From Taxillus chinensis (Eukaryota; Streptophyta; Magnoliopsida; Santalales; Loranthaceae), in assembly GCA_023512835.1 (NCBI GenBank), contig CM042085.1, positions 1,831,989 to 1,895,988 on the forward strand: a stretch of 64,000 nt of DNA, given 5' to 3'. Of the stretch, positions 1 through 12,296 are shown piece by piece. Positions within the stretch are counted from its first letter, which is position 1. Every line of letters begins with the position of its first letter. Made by a program: the position numbers and the translations under genes. The notes under the pieces were generated by a model. It worked only from the letters and a program-made list of their open reading frames with translations. It did no database searches and was not told the origin of the DNA.

Positions 1-12
1 CCCTGTATCCTA

Positions 13-742
13 TTGATAACTACATATCATACACTTCCTTGCCCCCTCCACACCGTCACCTTGCCCTCACTAGCTATCTCTTTTCACATCGAGCCCCAAA
101 CATACCAAGAAGTCGCTGCCTCACCAGCCTGGTGCAAGGCTATGCATGATGAACTGGATGCCATGGGAGCCAATAACACATGGGCAGTGACTGTCTTACC
201 CGCTGGCAAACAGATTGTCGGCTGTCGATGGACATACAAAATCAAAGGCACGCCAAACATACCCTCCTGTAGTATGATTGCTCACTATCTCTTCTACAAG
301 GCACGCCTAGTAGTCAAGGGCTACACCGTGAAAGTACTCCTAGCCATTGCTGCATCACACAAATGGTACCTCTTGCAACTGGAAGTCAATAACGCGTTCT
401 TCGTGGGGATCTCTTTGAGGAGTTATATATGGACCTTCCGCCCGGTACCAACCACAAGGACAGCTCTTTCACTCCAAACCCAAAACCACACTCAACAAAT
501 TCATATATGGTCTTCGACAAACGTCACGGCAATGGTACATGAAATTTTCCGGGGCCATAATACAGTTAGGATTCACCCAATCCAAGGCTGATTATTTTCT
601 GTTCATCAAAGGCGGGGGAGATTTATACCTTCAATGGCTGCAGGTACCCAGAATAGAGAAACGTGTGGCTACTTTGGAAAAACTAGGATACAAGAAGGGC
701 GATATCCGGAAATCAGCAGAAAAACATGATGGTCTTAGGTAG
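13..742 (+). pseudogene. Ty1-copia reverse transcriptase relic
   Basis: Decayed fragment of a copia-type retrotransposon polyprotein. The reading frame from 13 shows the start of the reverse transcriptase domain: an alanine/tryptophan-rich stretch around AWCKAMHDELDA, then GCRWTYKIK, then KARLVVKGYT, and a degenerate LEVNNAFFVG where active elements have the LDVNNAFLHG-type motif. The frame is broken after about 190 codons and continues out of frame at 539-742 (IQLGFTQSKADYFLFIK), which matches the later RT segment. The YVDD catalytic box is not visible. No LTR could be paired with it. It is dead and truncated at the window edge. Confidence 0.85.
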
Positions 743-1263
743 TTGGAATATGAAAGGGGTTGTTTTTAGAACAGTGTGAAGTTACCTCTGGGACTGGGAA
801 GGCATTATTGTTCACAATAGTTGTCTTGTATCTTTTTGCTCTACACAGTGTACAACACATGCATGAAGCTATGCTACTACCAAACTCAAATATGAAAGTG
901 AGTGATACCATTAATTAATACTAACCAGTACATTCAGCGTGAAATATCTATATATCTATTTACAGAATGCATGAGAGCGATCACACAAATGATTTGTTTT
1001 TGGAGCAGATCAATGAACTTGGTCTTTACTGTCACCAGCTTCCTCCCTCGCTCGCCCTCTGTCCTCGTTGACCTCGCTGCCGCCTCCGACGAACACCTGC
1101 TCCAGCCGTAACTACTTAATCCGCCGCCTCATCTCTCCAAAATAGCCACCATCTTGCCGCCGCCATCAAATCCATCACAACCTGCCATGGATCGCCACTG
1201 TGGCGCGTTTCGCTATGCTGGACTTCTTTTGCCCAAGATTCATTTCTACTGATTTATTTAGAA

Positions 1264-2090
1264 ATATAATTAGTCATGAATCAATCCAAATAGGTCATAA
1301 AATCATTCAAACCTCGAATTGTATGTATTCGATTAACAGTGAACCTAATCCCCGCCCCTCACAATGTATTGCACCGCCTCATAACTCCAAGCCGTCGTGC
1401 CCATTTCAACCGTACGTGCACCATTTCACTTTTGAATATGGCGAAAGCCTTGCCATTGTTTCTATTTCGTTTCCCGCCTCATTGAAATGACATTCAAGTG
1501 AAGGTACATTCAGTCAAGTAATGATCACGGGTTTCTCTCATATTTTGGTCCCTGAGTTTCCCGAACTTGACCAGCTAGCTGGATTTCCTACGTACAAAAA
1601 AACAAAACCAAAACAAACGTAACAAACGTTAAAACCTATGAATTTAAAAGTAACAAACGTAACAAACGTTAAAACCTATGAAACTGAAAAGTAACAAGAC
1701 AAAAGTCATCAATATGGATAGAGGACCGTGCCAGGAACACTTTCAATTGGAAGCACACGCACTGAAAAAGTCCTACAAAATAAGATGAAGATTGCACCAA
1801 TATTATACTTATCACCTACTAGGAATATCACGTATGAATTGCATCAATACACGGGTTCCTTTCAGATGCTCAAGCATCAACAGATTTCAGTATATTCCTA
1901 AGTTGCAGATTCTGGGCATTCTGATACAATTATTATCACCCAATTTGCATGCATTGATGCTGACTTGTACCTGGAGTAGTATACACCAAAACAACAACGC
2001 ACCTAAACTGTAGCCGTTCCGGAAGTGTTATCATCTTAGCATAGAAGGTAAATAAATAACCTCCCATTTAGCTGCAAGTGAACTATAACC
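1264..2090 (+). repeat. Dispersed duplicate, copy A
   Basis: Non-coding segment that recurs in the same orientation at 7269-8290. The shared parts are 1264-1480 with 7269-7510 and 1675-2090 with 7866-8290, with small indels between. Copy A also has an internal duplication of about 42 bp around 1615-1682 (TAACAAACGTTAAAACCTA occurs twice). I see no open frame conserved between the copies. The nature of the unit is unknown: an old segmental duplication or a non-coding transposon. Confidence 0.75.
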
Positions 2091-2271
2091 GTCCGATAAT
2101 ATAGAATCCGACTATATGAACCATTATATCATGTTTAGTACGAGAGAAAAGAAAGGAATGGAAAGAATTCGGATTTCTAGTGTTTGGAAATAGAGAAGTT
2201 AATAAAATTTCGTGAGAATCTTATACAAAATAGGAGTAAATTGATTCCCCACCCCCGATTTAAAGGTCACG

Positions 2272-2640
2272 TTGTATAAGAAAATTATTTTTCTTTTTTA
2301 TCCTAATTTATTTATTTATTTATTTATTCTGCTAATCTCTCTTCTTCTTCTTCTTTTTTTCTCTCTCTTCCCGTCGCCCCGCTCCCTCTCCCTATCCCCT
2401 CGCCGCTGCAACCCTCCTCCCCCCGCCCTGCCCGCCGCCGCCCAGCCCTCCTCCCTCGGCCGATCCGCCGTTGCCCCCCCCCCCCGCCCCCTCTCCCCTC
2501 CCCCCCCTCCCCCTCGTCGCTGCAACCCTTCCCTCGCCCGATCCGCCTCCGCCACCCAGCCCTCCTCCTCCTTCCTCCCTCCTCGACGCTGCCGCTGCAA
2601 CCCCCCTCCCCAACGCGCCTCTCCCTCGTAACCCCATCCA
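2272..2640 (+). repeat. Homopyrimidine low-complexity tract
   Basis: About 300 bases almost entirely C and T on the + strand, moving from T-rich (TTTATTTATT, CTTCTTCTT) to C-rich. Long apparent reading frames on both strands here are proline/serine-rich or glycine/arginine-rich artefacts of composition. Confidence 0.8.
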
Positions 2641-2859
2641 GCGATGCAGATATCGTAACCCCTCTTGTTTTTTAATAACAAAAATTATTTAATAAATTTT
2701 AATTAAAAATATATCCGTATATTATCTTACTTGTTTTTTATATCACAGGTAAACAAAAATTCATTTCTTTCTATTCTATTGTTAATTTTATTTCGTTTAA
2801 TGATTCTATTTCATCTAATTTCTCATGTATCAAACGAGCGAGTCACCTTAAAAAGTTAT

Positions 2860-3420
2860 CAATTAAATAAATTCTAATATAAAATTAAGAGTAGCATATC
2901 CTATAATCAATTGATTTTAGATGTTAAATTTTAATATAATATTAAAAGAGATTGTATTTTCACTCATTCTATTTATTTTATGAGAAGTATATTCCTAATG
3001 TTTCATTTTATTCAAAATTTTTGACCGTCTATATCATATATGTTGTCACGTGAGAGAAGTGTGTCAGAATCTCGCATTGGAGAAGTTATTAACTAAATAG
3101 ATCTTAATATAGAACTAAAAGTAACATTTTCTGCAATCAATTAATTTTAGAATGTTAATTCTTAAAATTTAATATAATGTTAGAACATATTGTATTTTCA
3201 CTTACGATATTTATTCCGTGAAAAAATGTGTTCTCAATATTTTACCGTATCGATTTATGATCGTGAAAAATGATTTAATATCATTCCCTTTTGTCACGTG
3301 AAAAATGTGTGTTAGAGTATAGAATATCATCCACTATAAATGTGTGTTAGTCATTCATTAACCTTCAATCGTAATAGAATCGATTCAAAAGGCATAGGAT
3401 ATCACTCCTGCAACTAGGCT
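2860..3420. repeat. LTR-like repeat, two tandem units
   Basis: Two degenerate units of about 237 bp in direct orientation. The phrase TGTATTTTCACT occurs at about 2954 and 3190, and each is followed by a (T)TATTCCGTGA-like phrase. The same family reappears at 15790-16480 inside the first intron of the second ALS3-like gene. The flank phrase TGTTAGAGT...ACATTGGAGAA resembles plant LTR termini. No coding capacity is seen. Confidence 0.6.
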
Positions 3421-4964
3421 TTTTACATGGAAAATCCCCCTGGGTATATGTGCTCCTTACACCTGTCAGTACTCCAGTTACACCGGTATTTGTACTTCTG
3501 TGGGCACGCAACCTTGACTGTAAGTGCCAGATAGAAGAAGCTTGTTGTTAACATTTTAGTTTATCCCTTGACGTACTTATGATCCAATTTATGAAAACTA
3601 AAAAAAATTAAAATTATTTTATATATGTTAACGCTTTGCACATGGTTTGTCGAAACATATTTTAAATCTTTTAAAAATTAGAAAGAATTAATATAATTTA
3701 AATTAATTTTCCAAATACTCTAATGGTAGGCCTAGTGGCGTGCCAGTGAATGCCAGCATGAATGTGGTACGGTTTCCCAAATTATGTTTCGGCCTTTTCC
3801 GGTACAGTGGTGTATGTACTACGTACGGCCGAAACTTTTTGCGGCCGCACTCGACTGGGGCAGGGCACATCCCCGCACTCATTATTGTTATTGTTCTGCT
3901 CCAAATCCAAATTCCCTCATTGGCCGTCGCCAGTTGGTTGAGCCATAATACTTGTTGGTTGAGCGCAACAAATGTTTTATTATGCGTAAATTCAATTTGA
4001 AGATAAAATATATTAATTTGACGTAAAATGAGAACGGTTCATATTATACGTGTGATAATCGTGCGTGTGGCCTTATTGGGCGATTCGCGCTGTCGGTCAA
4101 ACTTCTCACATCTGTTAAGATCAACTAATTAACGTGCAAGTGACGTTCACATGGATTTTTTTTTTTTCTTCAGCCTACTATGCTAAAACTTGTATGTTAA
4201 TTAAGTCAAACTTAAATATTAACGAATTAAATAGATATCAAACAAATTAATACAATAACGAGTTTAATTAAATGAATATGGAACAAATTATCAAGTATAT
4301 CGATTAATTTACATGCATATTTGTTTGTCCTAAAAATTTATTCTTAGAGCATTAGAATTAAAATAAATATATATTTTAATAAATTTATTTTAAATTTATA
4401 TTTTTGTCAAAAAATTTATTAAATTATGAACTTTAAGATGCCGGTAAGTAAATTTAAAAAGTAATATATATATATATATATAATTATTTAAAGATTAAAA
4501 AACTATTAAATATTAAATTTAAAAGAATATGATTCATATTATTAAATATTTCTGTTAAAATAGGTATGTTAAAAGGAAAAACTTTTAAGTATTGTTTTAA
4601 AAATACATTTAGAAAAGTTACAGCTCTTAAATATATAACATTGTAATTCGATTTTGTAAAATTACTATTTAGGTTAAAATTTATGATCTCGCACATTAAT
4701 ATTTTTTAAATTTATAAGAATTTTATCACGATTTAATTTAATATATTTTAAAACTATTTTTAAGCTCCAACAATAAAAGTAATATTTATGAAGTTTGAAT
4801 TTACTACTGAGCAAAGTCAGTCTATCTTATAATTTGTCTTAGATTCTGTGTATATTTATTTAAAAAATTAACTTTTAGATTAAATATATATGTAGTATAT
4901 ATCTATTGTTCTTCTAAAATTTTAGATTATTTTTTTTGTAAATTTAATTAGAAAAATAAAATAA

Positions 4965-5287
4965 AATTTAATAAAAACCCAACGCCCATTCCGACCCACG
5001 AACGCCCTTCCCCGGTTAAACCGTCGCCGAAAGCAATCATTTCCACTCCACACCAAATAAAAACCACATGCATGGAATGACATCCCCCTCCAAATCCCAA
5101 CCACCAAAGCGAATCACAACACGCGACATTTGTTTCTTCCTCAGACAAGAACCAAAACAAAAAACAATTTATATAAATGCTTGTCTTCTGTCCCATGGTA
5201 CCAACCCGTTAAGAGCTAGCGGACTGACTAAATAATTTTTCGGGGAGAATTAATTGAAGGCTGGACGGGACCGATCGATCCTGAAGC
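4965..5287 (+). promoter_or_regulatory. Conserved ALS3-like upstream region, copy 1
   Basis: About 320 bp directly before the start codon is shared with 15050-15429. It includes the phrase CGCCCTTCCCCGGTTAAACC and, just before the ATG, GACGGGACCGATCGATCCTG. This is GC-richer than the surrounding DNA. It probably holds the core promoter and 5' UTR, and a TATAAATGCTTG phrase at about 5172 is a candidate TATA element present in both copies. The assignment is inferred from duplication and position only. Confidence 0.5.
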
Positions 5288-6579
5288 ATGGATATTGGGT
5301 GGATGGCGGAGTTTATGAGGGGAATGGTAAAGCCACTGGCGGCGCTAGTGGTGGTGTTGATGGCGGTGGTGCTGTCCTACTTTCAGAAGCTGGGCATGGA
5401 GTGGGAAATGGTTTACTCCATCTTCAGGGCCATTCTTCAGCTCTCTGTCATTGGTTTCGTCCTACAGTTCATTTTCAATCAGACCAGTAGCCTCTGGATC
5501 GTCCTCGCCTACCTTTTCATGGTATATATGTGTTTAGGAAATTCATCAGCTCTTTACATGCTAATAATTAACCAATATAAGACGCACAGCGCTAAAGTTG
5601 GGTTTTTTTTGTCTGTCATGCTTGCTGGGTTAAGTTGTGTTGAACTCAATATACAGGATTTTTAGTGGTTTAAGAAAATTTAATTACCGGTCACCGGTTT
5701 TGGTTCACTAGTAGTTGACGCTGTTCTAGCGATATGTCGGTACGTGTATCAAAATTTCCAGGCTTTTTTTGGGGGGGACCATTTACCATTTAGTAGCTGC
5801 CACCGAGTTAATTGCATGCTTGCCTACTTGTCCAATATGGTCTATCCCCATCCCCTGCAGGTATCTGTTGCTGGTTATACTGCTGGTCAGCGTGCTAAGC
5901 ATGTCCCTCGAGGGAAGTATATTGCTGCAATCTCCATCCTTTTTGGGACAGCAATAACCATGTTCCTGCTGGTTTTGCTGAATGTTTTCCCCTTCACCCC
6001 GCGGTACATCATCCCCGTTGCAGGCATGATGGTGGGGAATGCGATGACAGTAACAGGGGTCGCAATGAAAAAACTGCGAGACGATATCAAGATTCAAATG
6101 AACTTGGTTGGTATCCCAATTCCTCAACTCTCATATACGTAGATCTTTTGATTAATTTATAATTGCCGGATCAAGTGTATCGTACGTATTACGGACTGTT
6201 GAGTTTGTGAAATATTGGCGTGGTTTTAGATTTTGATTGGATTGTGTATCAACTCGTTTGGTAGGTGGAGACGGCGTTGGCTCTTGGGGCAACTCCGCGA
6301 CAGGCAATTCTTCAACAAGTGAAAAGGGCTCTCGTGATTGCACTATCCCCAAGCCTGGACAACGCCAAGACTGTAGGTCTCATCTCCCTACCTGGAGCCA
6401 TGACCGGCCTTATAATGGGAGGGGCTTCTCCTCTAGAGGCGATCCAACTGCAAATTGTTGTGATGAACATGGTTCTTGGAGCGTCCACCGTAAGCAGCCT
6501 CTCGTGCACATACTTTTGCTGGCCTGCCTTCTTCACTAACACTTTCCAGTTGGAAGCCAAGGTTTTCTCCTCAGAATGA
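5288..6579 (+). CDS. ALS3: ALS3/STAR2-type UPF0014 membrane protein, copy 1
   Basis: Predicted 264-residue integral membrane protein in three exons: 5288-5521, 5861-6106 and 6265-6579. All introns are GT-AG in phase 0. It belongs to the UPF0014 family. In plants ALS3/STAR2 is the membrane partner of the STAR1 ABC ATPase and is needed for aluminium tolerance; bacterial relatives (FetB) are permease subunits. Evidence is the continuous family pattern: FLQ/ILQLSVIGFVLQFIF, AGYTAGQRAKHVPRGKYIA, IIPVAGMMVGNAMTV, ETALALGATPRQA, and SLPGAMTGLIMGGASPLEAI near the C-terminus. Hydrophobic segments fill most of the chain. The start is fixed by MDIGWMAEFM, shared with copy 2. The first intron is compact (339 nt). 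It differs from copy 2 at 12 of 264 residues. ALS3 identity is family-level; substrate is inferred. Confidence 0.93.
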
Positions 6580-7268
6580 TATTATTACTATTATTATTAT
6601 GTGCAGTCTGAGGCCATTAAACTCACAGCCTCGTCTCTATCTCGGTGTCATTAAAACTAATGCCCTGATGATGGGATATATGGAGTATATATAATATGGG
6701 CTAGTGGTGGGAAATGATGGATAATGTATGAGGGCCAAGCCAACTAATGTGTTCCAAAGCAATGGGTAAGTTGTGACGTGTAATGTATAAGTTTGACCCA
6801 AGTTTGTCATGTGATATGCGTGTTAATGTGTATGCAAAATGAGTAAAACAAAAATGTATTGAGCTCCTTATAAAGATTGTGAAAACGCCTTTATGAGTTC
6901 GACACTGTGAAGTTATTGGTAGTGCGATGAATGTTATGTGATTATTATTTTACTCCCTATGTGAAATTAAGCATAATTCAGGCCGTGGCTTGGATGTAAT
7001 TTGAGCACTGACCTATGGACTGAACAGTTCAAAGTATTGATATCGTATATGAAATAGTATAGCACTTCTCGACAGTGAATTACGTCTACTCTCATTCTCA
7101 AGGGTAGATAAAACATTTGGTGAGACGTTAAATTATATTTTAATTAGACGAGAAATGTTACATTTCAAATGTGTACAAATATAATATTCACCTAAAGTGA
7201 TAGGTCTATTGTGGTAAGTACAAATACAAATACCACATCGGTGGTTTGAGAAATGATAAGTATGTGGT

Positions 7269-8290
7269 AAATATAATTAGTCATGAATCAATCCAAATAG
7301 GTCATAAAATCATTTAAACCTCGAATTGTATATATTCAATATTTAAAAGTGATCCTAATCCTCGCCCCTCTTGCACGTCTCATAACTCCAAGCCGTTGTG
7401 ACCCCAAACTTGGCATCGGTTCTATGTCTTTTCACTTTTAGATGCAGAGTTCCATTTCAACCGGCACCATTCACTTTTAAATATAGCAAAAGCCTTGCCA
7501 TTGATTCTACAAAATGCTATATATAACTGTGTTTGCATTTTTGTCGCATTTCTGACTGACGTTATCATTTACGATACTAATATTCTATAAAATTAAATAC
7601 ACCTGTTATAGCCTGCCAAAAATGGGATAGAATAATTCAAAGTTAAGAAGAGAACAACACGATATGGGGAGGGGGGGTGTTGATATTTGGCCACAAAATA
7701 AACGAACGAACGAGTTGATTTTTGCCACTGGGTCTTCAAACCTGGTCATCTTCTAAATATGTTACAGTATTCATTCAAAAATGTAAGGACACGTTTGCTT
7801 TTACTGTGAATGATTGGGTTGCTCGTTTTCACCGTGTTACCACATTTTCTGTTAACACGTAACAAACGTTAAAATCTATTAACTGAGAAGTCATTACAAG
7901 ACAAAAATCATCATTATGGATAGAGGACTGTGCCAGGAACACTTTCAATTGGAAGCACACTGAAAAAGTCATAGAAAATAAGATGAAGATTGCACCAATA
8001 TTATCACCTATTAGGAATATCACGTATGAATTGCATCAATACACAGGTTCCTTTAAATGCTCAAGCAGCAACAGATTTCAGTATATTTCTAAGTTGCAGA
8101 TAGTGGGCATTCTGATACAATTATTACCACCCAATTTGATGGTGACTTGTAGCCTGGAGTATACACCAAAACAACAACACACCTAAAATGTTGCCGCTCC
8201 AGAAGTGTTACCATCTTAGCATAAAGGTAAATAAATAACCTCCCATTTGGCTGCAGGTGAGCTATAACTGGCCCATGAACCAACCAGCCT
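7269..8290 (+). repeat. Dispersed duplicate, copy B
   Basis: Same-orientation relative of 1264-2090, starting AAATATAATTAGTCATGAAT and ending near AACTGGCCCATGAACC. It is about 200 bp longer than copy A because of extra sequence between the two shared blocks. It lies 700 bp after the first ALS3-like gene; no equivalent follows the second gene. Confidence 0.75.
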
Positions 8291-8940
8291 TAATTCTAAT
8301 AATATAAAATTAGCTATATGAACCAAGACAAACAGATAAAAAGTTTATATTCTCTAATTATTATTGAAGTCTGAGCAGGGAATAATAACCAAAGAAAAGC
8401 CAGACCAACTATGAGATTAAACAGGTTGGCATGAACAAAAAGCAAGACATTTTTAAAAATCCAAAAACCCAAAAAAACTAATACCCAGCGTTTGGAATTC
8501 CATAGAGAATCAAATTATTTTGGCAGTAAACAGTCCATCAGGTCAATCACGCAATATTGAGGGGGAAATGCAAGTTAAGAACAAAGAAGACTCGCCTGAC
8601 GAGAGAACAAAAATGAAGGTTTCTGCAAACAACTATTAGAAATGAAGTCCTCGTCTCCTTAATCTTCTGCTGTCAGAAACAACTTAGGATCCCTAACCCA
8701 AAGGTTTCTGCAATGTTTTGAAACATTAGAAGTACAGACAGAATTGATGCCAAACAGCGTGAATTACCCATTGGTAGATGGACCCAAGTGGCAGCTGTCA
8801 ATTGCAGAATTGCAGTATAGGAAAAGGTATCGAAAATTAGTGTGCGAGTCCCCTCATGCACTTTAATTCAACCAACAAATATTCTTGCAAAAAGCTAAAT
8901 GTGAGGGAAAATAGCACAACTCCACGAGGCCATTAGTGGC
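8291..8940. other. PPR gene 3' flank, no gene seen
   Basis: About 650 bases without a supportable gene. It probably contains the 3' UTR of the minus-strand PPR gene, which ends at 8941. I see no repeat or conserved frame. Confidence 0.5.
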
Positions 8941-10518
8941 TTACATTGCATCAAGCAAACTATTATCTACTTCACTTTGTAATTGAGGCACATACCCTAA
9001 CCATCTCATTTGGTACAACAAACCATTCAAAACGCAGAGAACATCATCCATCTTAGAGTTTGACCGTTCTGCTCCAAACATATAAACTTTGCTCTTGATC
9101 TCAACCCAACTGCACCCAGGTACTGTTTTCAGTCCTCTATCTTTCATCAGCTTCCTTACCCTGGCAGCACGATCCCAACACCTCACACTGGCATACAGAT
9201 TTGCCAATTGCACATGAGTCGAAGCACAGTCCGGTTCCAGGAACAGCCGATTCTCCGCAGCCTGAATCCCTAGCCAAAAATTTCCCCATACCCGACACGA
9301 TGACAGGAGAGAGCCCCAGATGATGCCATTGGGATGAATAGGCATCCTAGAGATGAAATCCCAAGCCTCTTTCAATAACCCAGCTCGCCCAAGAACGTCC
9401 ACAACACACGAATAGTGGTCTAGTTCTGGCTCCAGCCCAATTTTTATCATGGAATTGAAGTATGCCAAGCAATGGTTAACAAGGCAGGCATGTCGACATG
9501 AAGACAAGATGCTGAGGAAACTAATAACATCAGGCTTCACACCCTGGTTCTTCATTTCTTCGAAAAGATTGATGGCCTGTATTGCGAGGCCATGCTGAGC
9601 ACAACCAGTGATCATCGTGTTCCAGCAAAATACATCCTTACGAGGGACCTTCTCAAATAAGTTATACGCATCTAGGGCATCACCACATTTACAGTACATA
9701 GATATGAGAGCAGTGGATATGTGCATGTAGGAATGAAAACCTGTCTGGACTATTTGACAGTGGGCAATTCTCCCGTGCGAGAGCGACCCAGTTTCAGAGC
9801 AGGAGCAGAGTAGGGCTGTGAAGGTGAAATCGTTGGGTTTGGATGCGGAAATTTTCATCGATCGGTAAAGCTCCAAACACGCATTAGCCTTCAAGTCCTT
9901 CGCGAACCCAGCAATAATAGCAGTCCATGACACAACATTTCTCACAGGCATTTCCTCGAACATGTTGCATGCATCTCCCAGCCTACCACACTTACCGTAC
10001 AAACTGATCAAAGAGCTGCCCACGTACACATTGAACACCAGCCCATATGTCAACGCTAGGCCATGGACTTGAGCACCAAAGCTGAGACGCTGAATGACGA
10101 AACATGAACTCACAGCATGCGAGATATCAATCGCATCGATTTCCAGCCCTTCACTGTGTAATCGGATGAGATTACGAATTGGGTCCCCCGGGTTTCGAAC
10201 AACTGGCTTTGAGAATTCCTTGAATGAGGTTGAAGTGTTAGAGCCTCCAAGAACGTTTGGTTTGCTTAATTTATTAGAGTTGGTTTCGATTATTAATTCT
10301 TGAATGAATCGAAGATGGCTATGATGGCTCACAGAAACACTTTTCCCTGAAGATATGATATCTAGAACTCGGAGTGCCTTGTTCAGTCTCTTGTCATTTG
10401 TTGCCTTCAAATCTCCTCTCGAGGTTTGCAGCGCAGATGAAAACGTTGAGCAGGTAGAAGTGGGTTTCTTCCTCACGCAATTTTGAAGCAGTACCATAAA
10501 ACTCAACATTAAAAACAT
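8941..10518 (-). CDS. PLS-class pentatricopeptide repeat protein (E/E+ type)
   Basis: Single-exon gene of 525 codons, typical for plant PPR genes. These are RNA-binding proteins that act in mitochondria or plastids. The first ~100 residues are a hydrophobic then serine-rich leader fitting organelle targeting. From about residue 130, PPR units follow in P-L-S order, recognised by phrases such as YVGSSLISLYGKCGRLGDA, NVVSWTAIIAGFAK, DVFCWNTMITGCAQHG and HYSCVVDVLGRAGLLKEA. The C-terminus has E and E+ motifs (GIIWGSLLSSCRVWGN, CSWVEIKSKVYMFGAE, YVPQ) and stops without a DYW domain, so by itself it should lack deaminase activity. It appears related to Arabidopsis At2g37320, whose neighbour is ALS3 (recalled, not checked). 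RNA target unknown. It lies between the two ALS3-like copies on the opposite strand. Confidence 0.93.
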   Translation of the reverse strand: MFLMLSFMVLLQNCVRKKPTSTCSTFSSALQTSRGDLKATNDKRLNKALRVLDIISSGKSVSVSHHSHLRFIQELIIETNSNKLSKPNVLGGSNTSTSFKEFSKPVVRNPGDPIRNLIRLHSEGLEIDAIDISHAVSSCFVIQRLSFGAQVHGLALTYGLVFNVYVGSSLISLYGKCGRLGDACNMFEEMPVRNVVSWTAIIAGFAKDLKANACLELYRSMKISASKPNDFTFTALLCSCSETGSLSHGRIAHCQIVQTGFHSYMHISTALISMYCKCGDALDAYNLFEKVPRKDVFCWNTMITGCAQHGLAIQAINLFEEMKNQGVKPDVISFLSILSSCRHACLVNHCLAYFNSMIKIGLEPELDHYSCVVDVLGRAGLLKEAWDFISRMPIHPNGIIWGSLLSSCRVWGNFWLGIQAAENRLFLEPDCASTHVQLANLYASVRCWDRAARVRKLMKDRGLKTVPGCSWVEIKSKVYMFGAERSNSKMDDVLCVLNGLLYQMRWLGYVPQLQSEVDNSLLDAM

Positions 10519-12293
10519 ACAGAATTTACATGGTATTTAAACTCAACATTAACATCACTCCTAAACGCTTCTTCAAACATGCGGCATATTTTGAACGGAC
10601 GTTACATGACACGACGTCCGACGAGTAACTAATTAAAACATATGCTGCATAAAATCATGAACTGTCATTTTTTTATATACAAAAAACACAAATAAATAAT
10701 TATTAAAAAATGGAAATAAGGGAAAACAAATTAAGGATAAAATTATCTGAAATGACAAAATAAGGTACTTAATCGTATACATAATTACATATAACGTGGC
10801 TTTTGAACATAAATTCCTTTTTTAAAGTTATTTTTTTGGGGTACTTACTTCCATCTTCCTCCCCCACCCCCAATGCAATTTCTTGAATCTCTGGTATTTT
10901 AGTTTGTTGAACAATGTAGGTGACTGATTTTATTTATATAGATTCACTTATTCTTAGCTGGTTTTGGCATGTTTTTAGTGTTTTTCGTGCCTTCTTTTAC
11001 ATGATATTGTATATTTTTTAGTGCTTTGCTGGTGTTTGGTTGAATATGAGGTCAAAAGGGATTATTAAATCGGAACACTAATTTTTTACTTTTACTAATA
11101 AGTGAAATAATAATTTTTCATATGTTTTATTTGCTAGAGAGGTGCAATGCACCGTATGATCTCAAGAACTAAAGCCAGTAACTTAAAAATCCTTTGGTTT
11201 TACAAATGAGGGGCTATTTACAAAAAAAATTGATAGTATCAAATTCATTATAAAGATAATCAAGCGGATGGCCTGGCACATCTCATGCTTTGTTTTGCGC
11301 CGCAGTTTCGCACCAAAAAGCAAGACACTATACGACCTCACCGTTTAAACTTTGTTTTCTGGGATTGTTTGGGTCGGGGTGTTGTTTTTTGTCTTTTTGA
11401 TATTATTTATGTTTGATCTTTTTGAACATAAGTTGAGCTAAGTTGAGTTTGTTCTTTTCTTTAAATTTATTTTTCCCTTTTGCTAAATAATTTAATACTA
11501 ATATTTTGTAATTCAATCAAAATTTGAATTATTAAGGATTTTTAGCGATATTATATTTAAAATTTTATAATGAAGGTGAAAACAGTAAAAACAATTCTTG
11601 GAGCATAATAAGGATATCCCCAACAGTATTAAGGATTATATAAATAATAACCATCGTATCTTTTGGTTTTTCTAGTGTTTGCCTCCTTTTCAATCAATGA
11701 TAGAGAGATATAAGCCTATATAACACATAAATGGATCTAAAAAAATCGGTTATGATGGATCGAGATATAAATTGTATAACTCACATCTAAGTTATTATCT
11801 AAAATTATAATTATCACCATATAAACTCACAAGTAATAACACAAAAGCATAAAATTCATCAAATCTTCCGATAATCAAGTGATATAACATTTTAAAATGT
11901 TTAATTCATTTCTTACTATTACAATTAACAGCATGTTCATTACACAATAGTAACTCACATTACTAATTAATTATAATGATAACTATATATATATATATAT
12001 ATTACTGATTATTATATATATAACAATTGAAGTTATTTTTATTTGTATATTGAGTTTTACTTACGCTTTTAGGCTTTACATCTTTGACAAATCATGCAGT
12101 TTAATTATTATTTTTAATAAAATTTTAAAATAAAAAATAAAGTAAGCTATTTTAAAATAAAAATTAATAAAGCTTTTGTGAATTATTAAAGAATATTTGA
12201 AAATGACTTGGGCCACAAACGTCATACTAAATCTTTAATTGATCATTTGTTGTTCATGAATTAATGACATTATAAGTTTGTTCAAATGATCAC
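10519..12293. other. AT-rich intergenic DNA
   Basis: Contains the presumed PPR promoter and AT-rich DNA with an (AT)n run near 11986-12002. I see no gene or clear element. Confidence 0.5.
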
Positions 12294-12296
12294 TTA

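Larger units (their letters stand above)
3610..7140 (+). repeat. ALS3-like tandem duplication, unit 1
   Basis: Segment carrying the first ALS3-like gene plus flanks. It matches unit 2 at about 13690-18930. Similarity begins near 3690 (TTTTCCAAATACTCTAA, compare 13730) and continues through AT-rich DNA at 4490-4860. It is strong over about 300 bp upstream of the start codon and through the exons, and is still recognisable at 7014-7110 (compare 18800-18900). The stretch 3610-4960 before the gene holds no other feature I can support, only AT-rich DNA and a short (TA)n near 4465-4482. Confidence 0.8.

Noticed and set aside
2272..2692. Proline/serine-rich and glycine/arginine-rich frames in the pyrimidine tract
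   Set aside because: Low-complexity DNA gives open frames by composition; no splice or family support.
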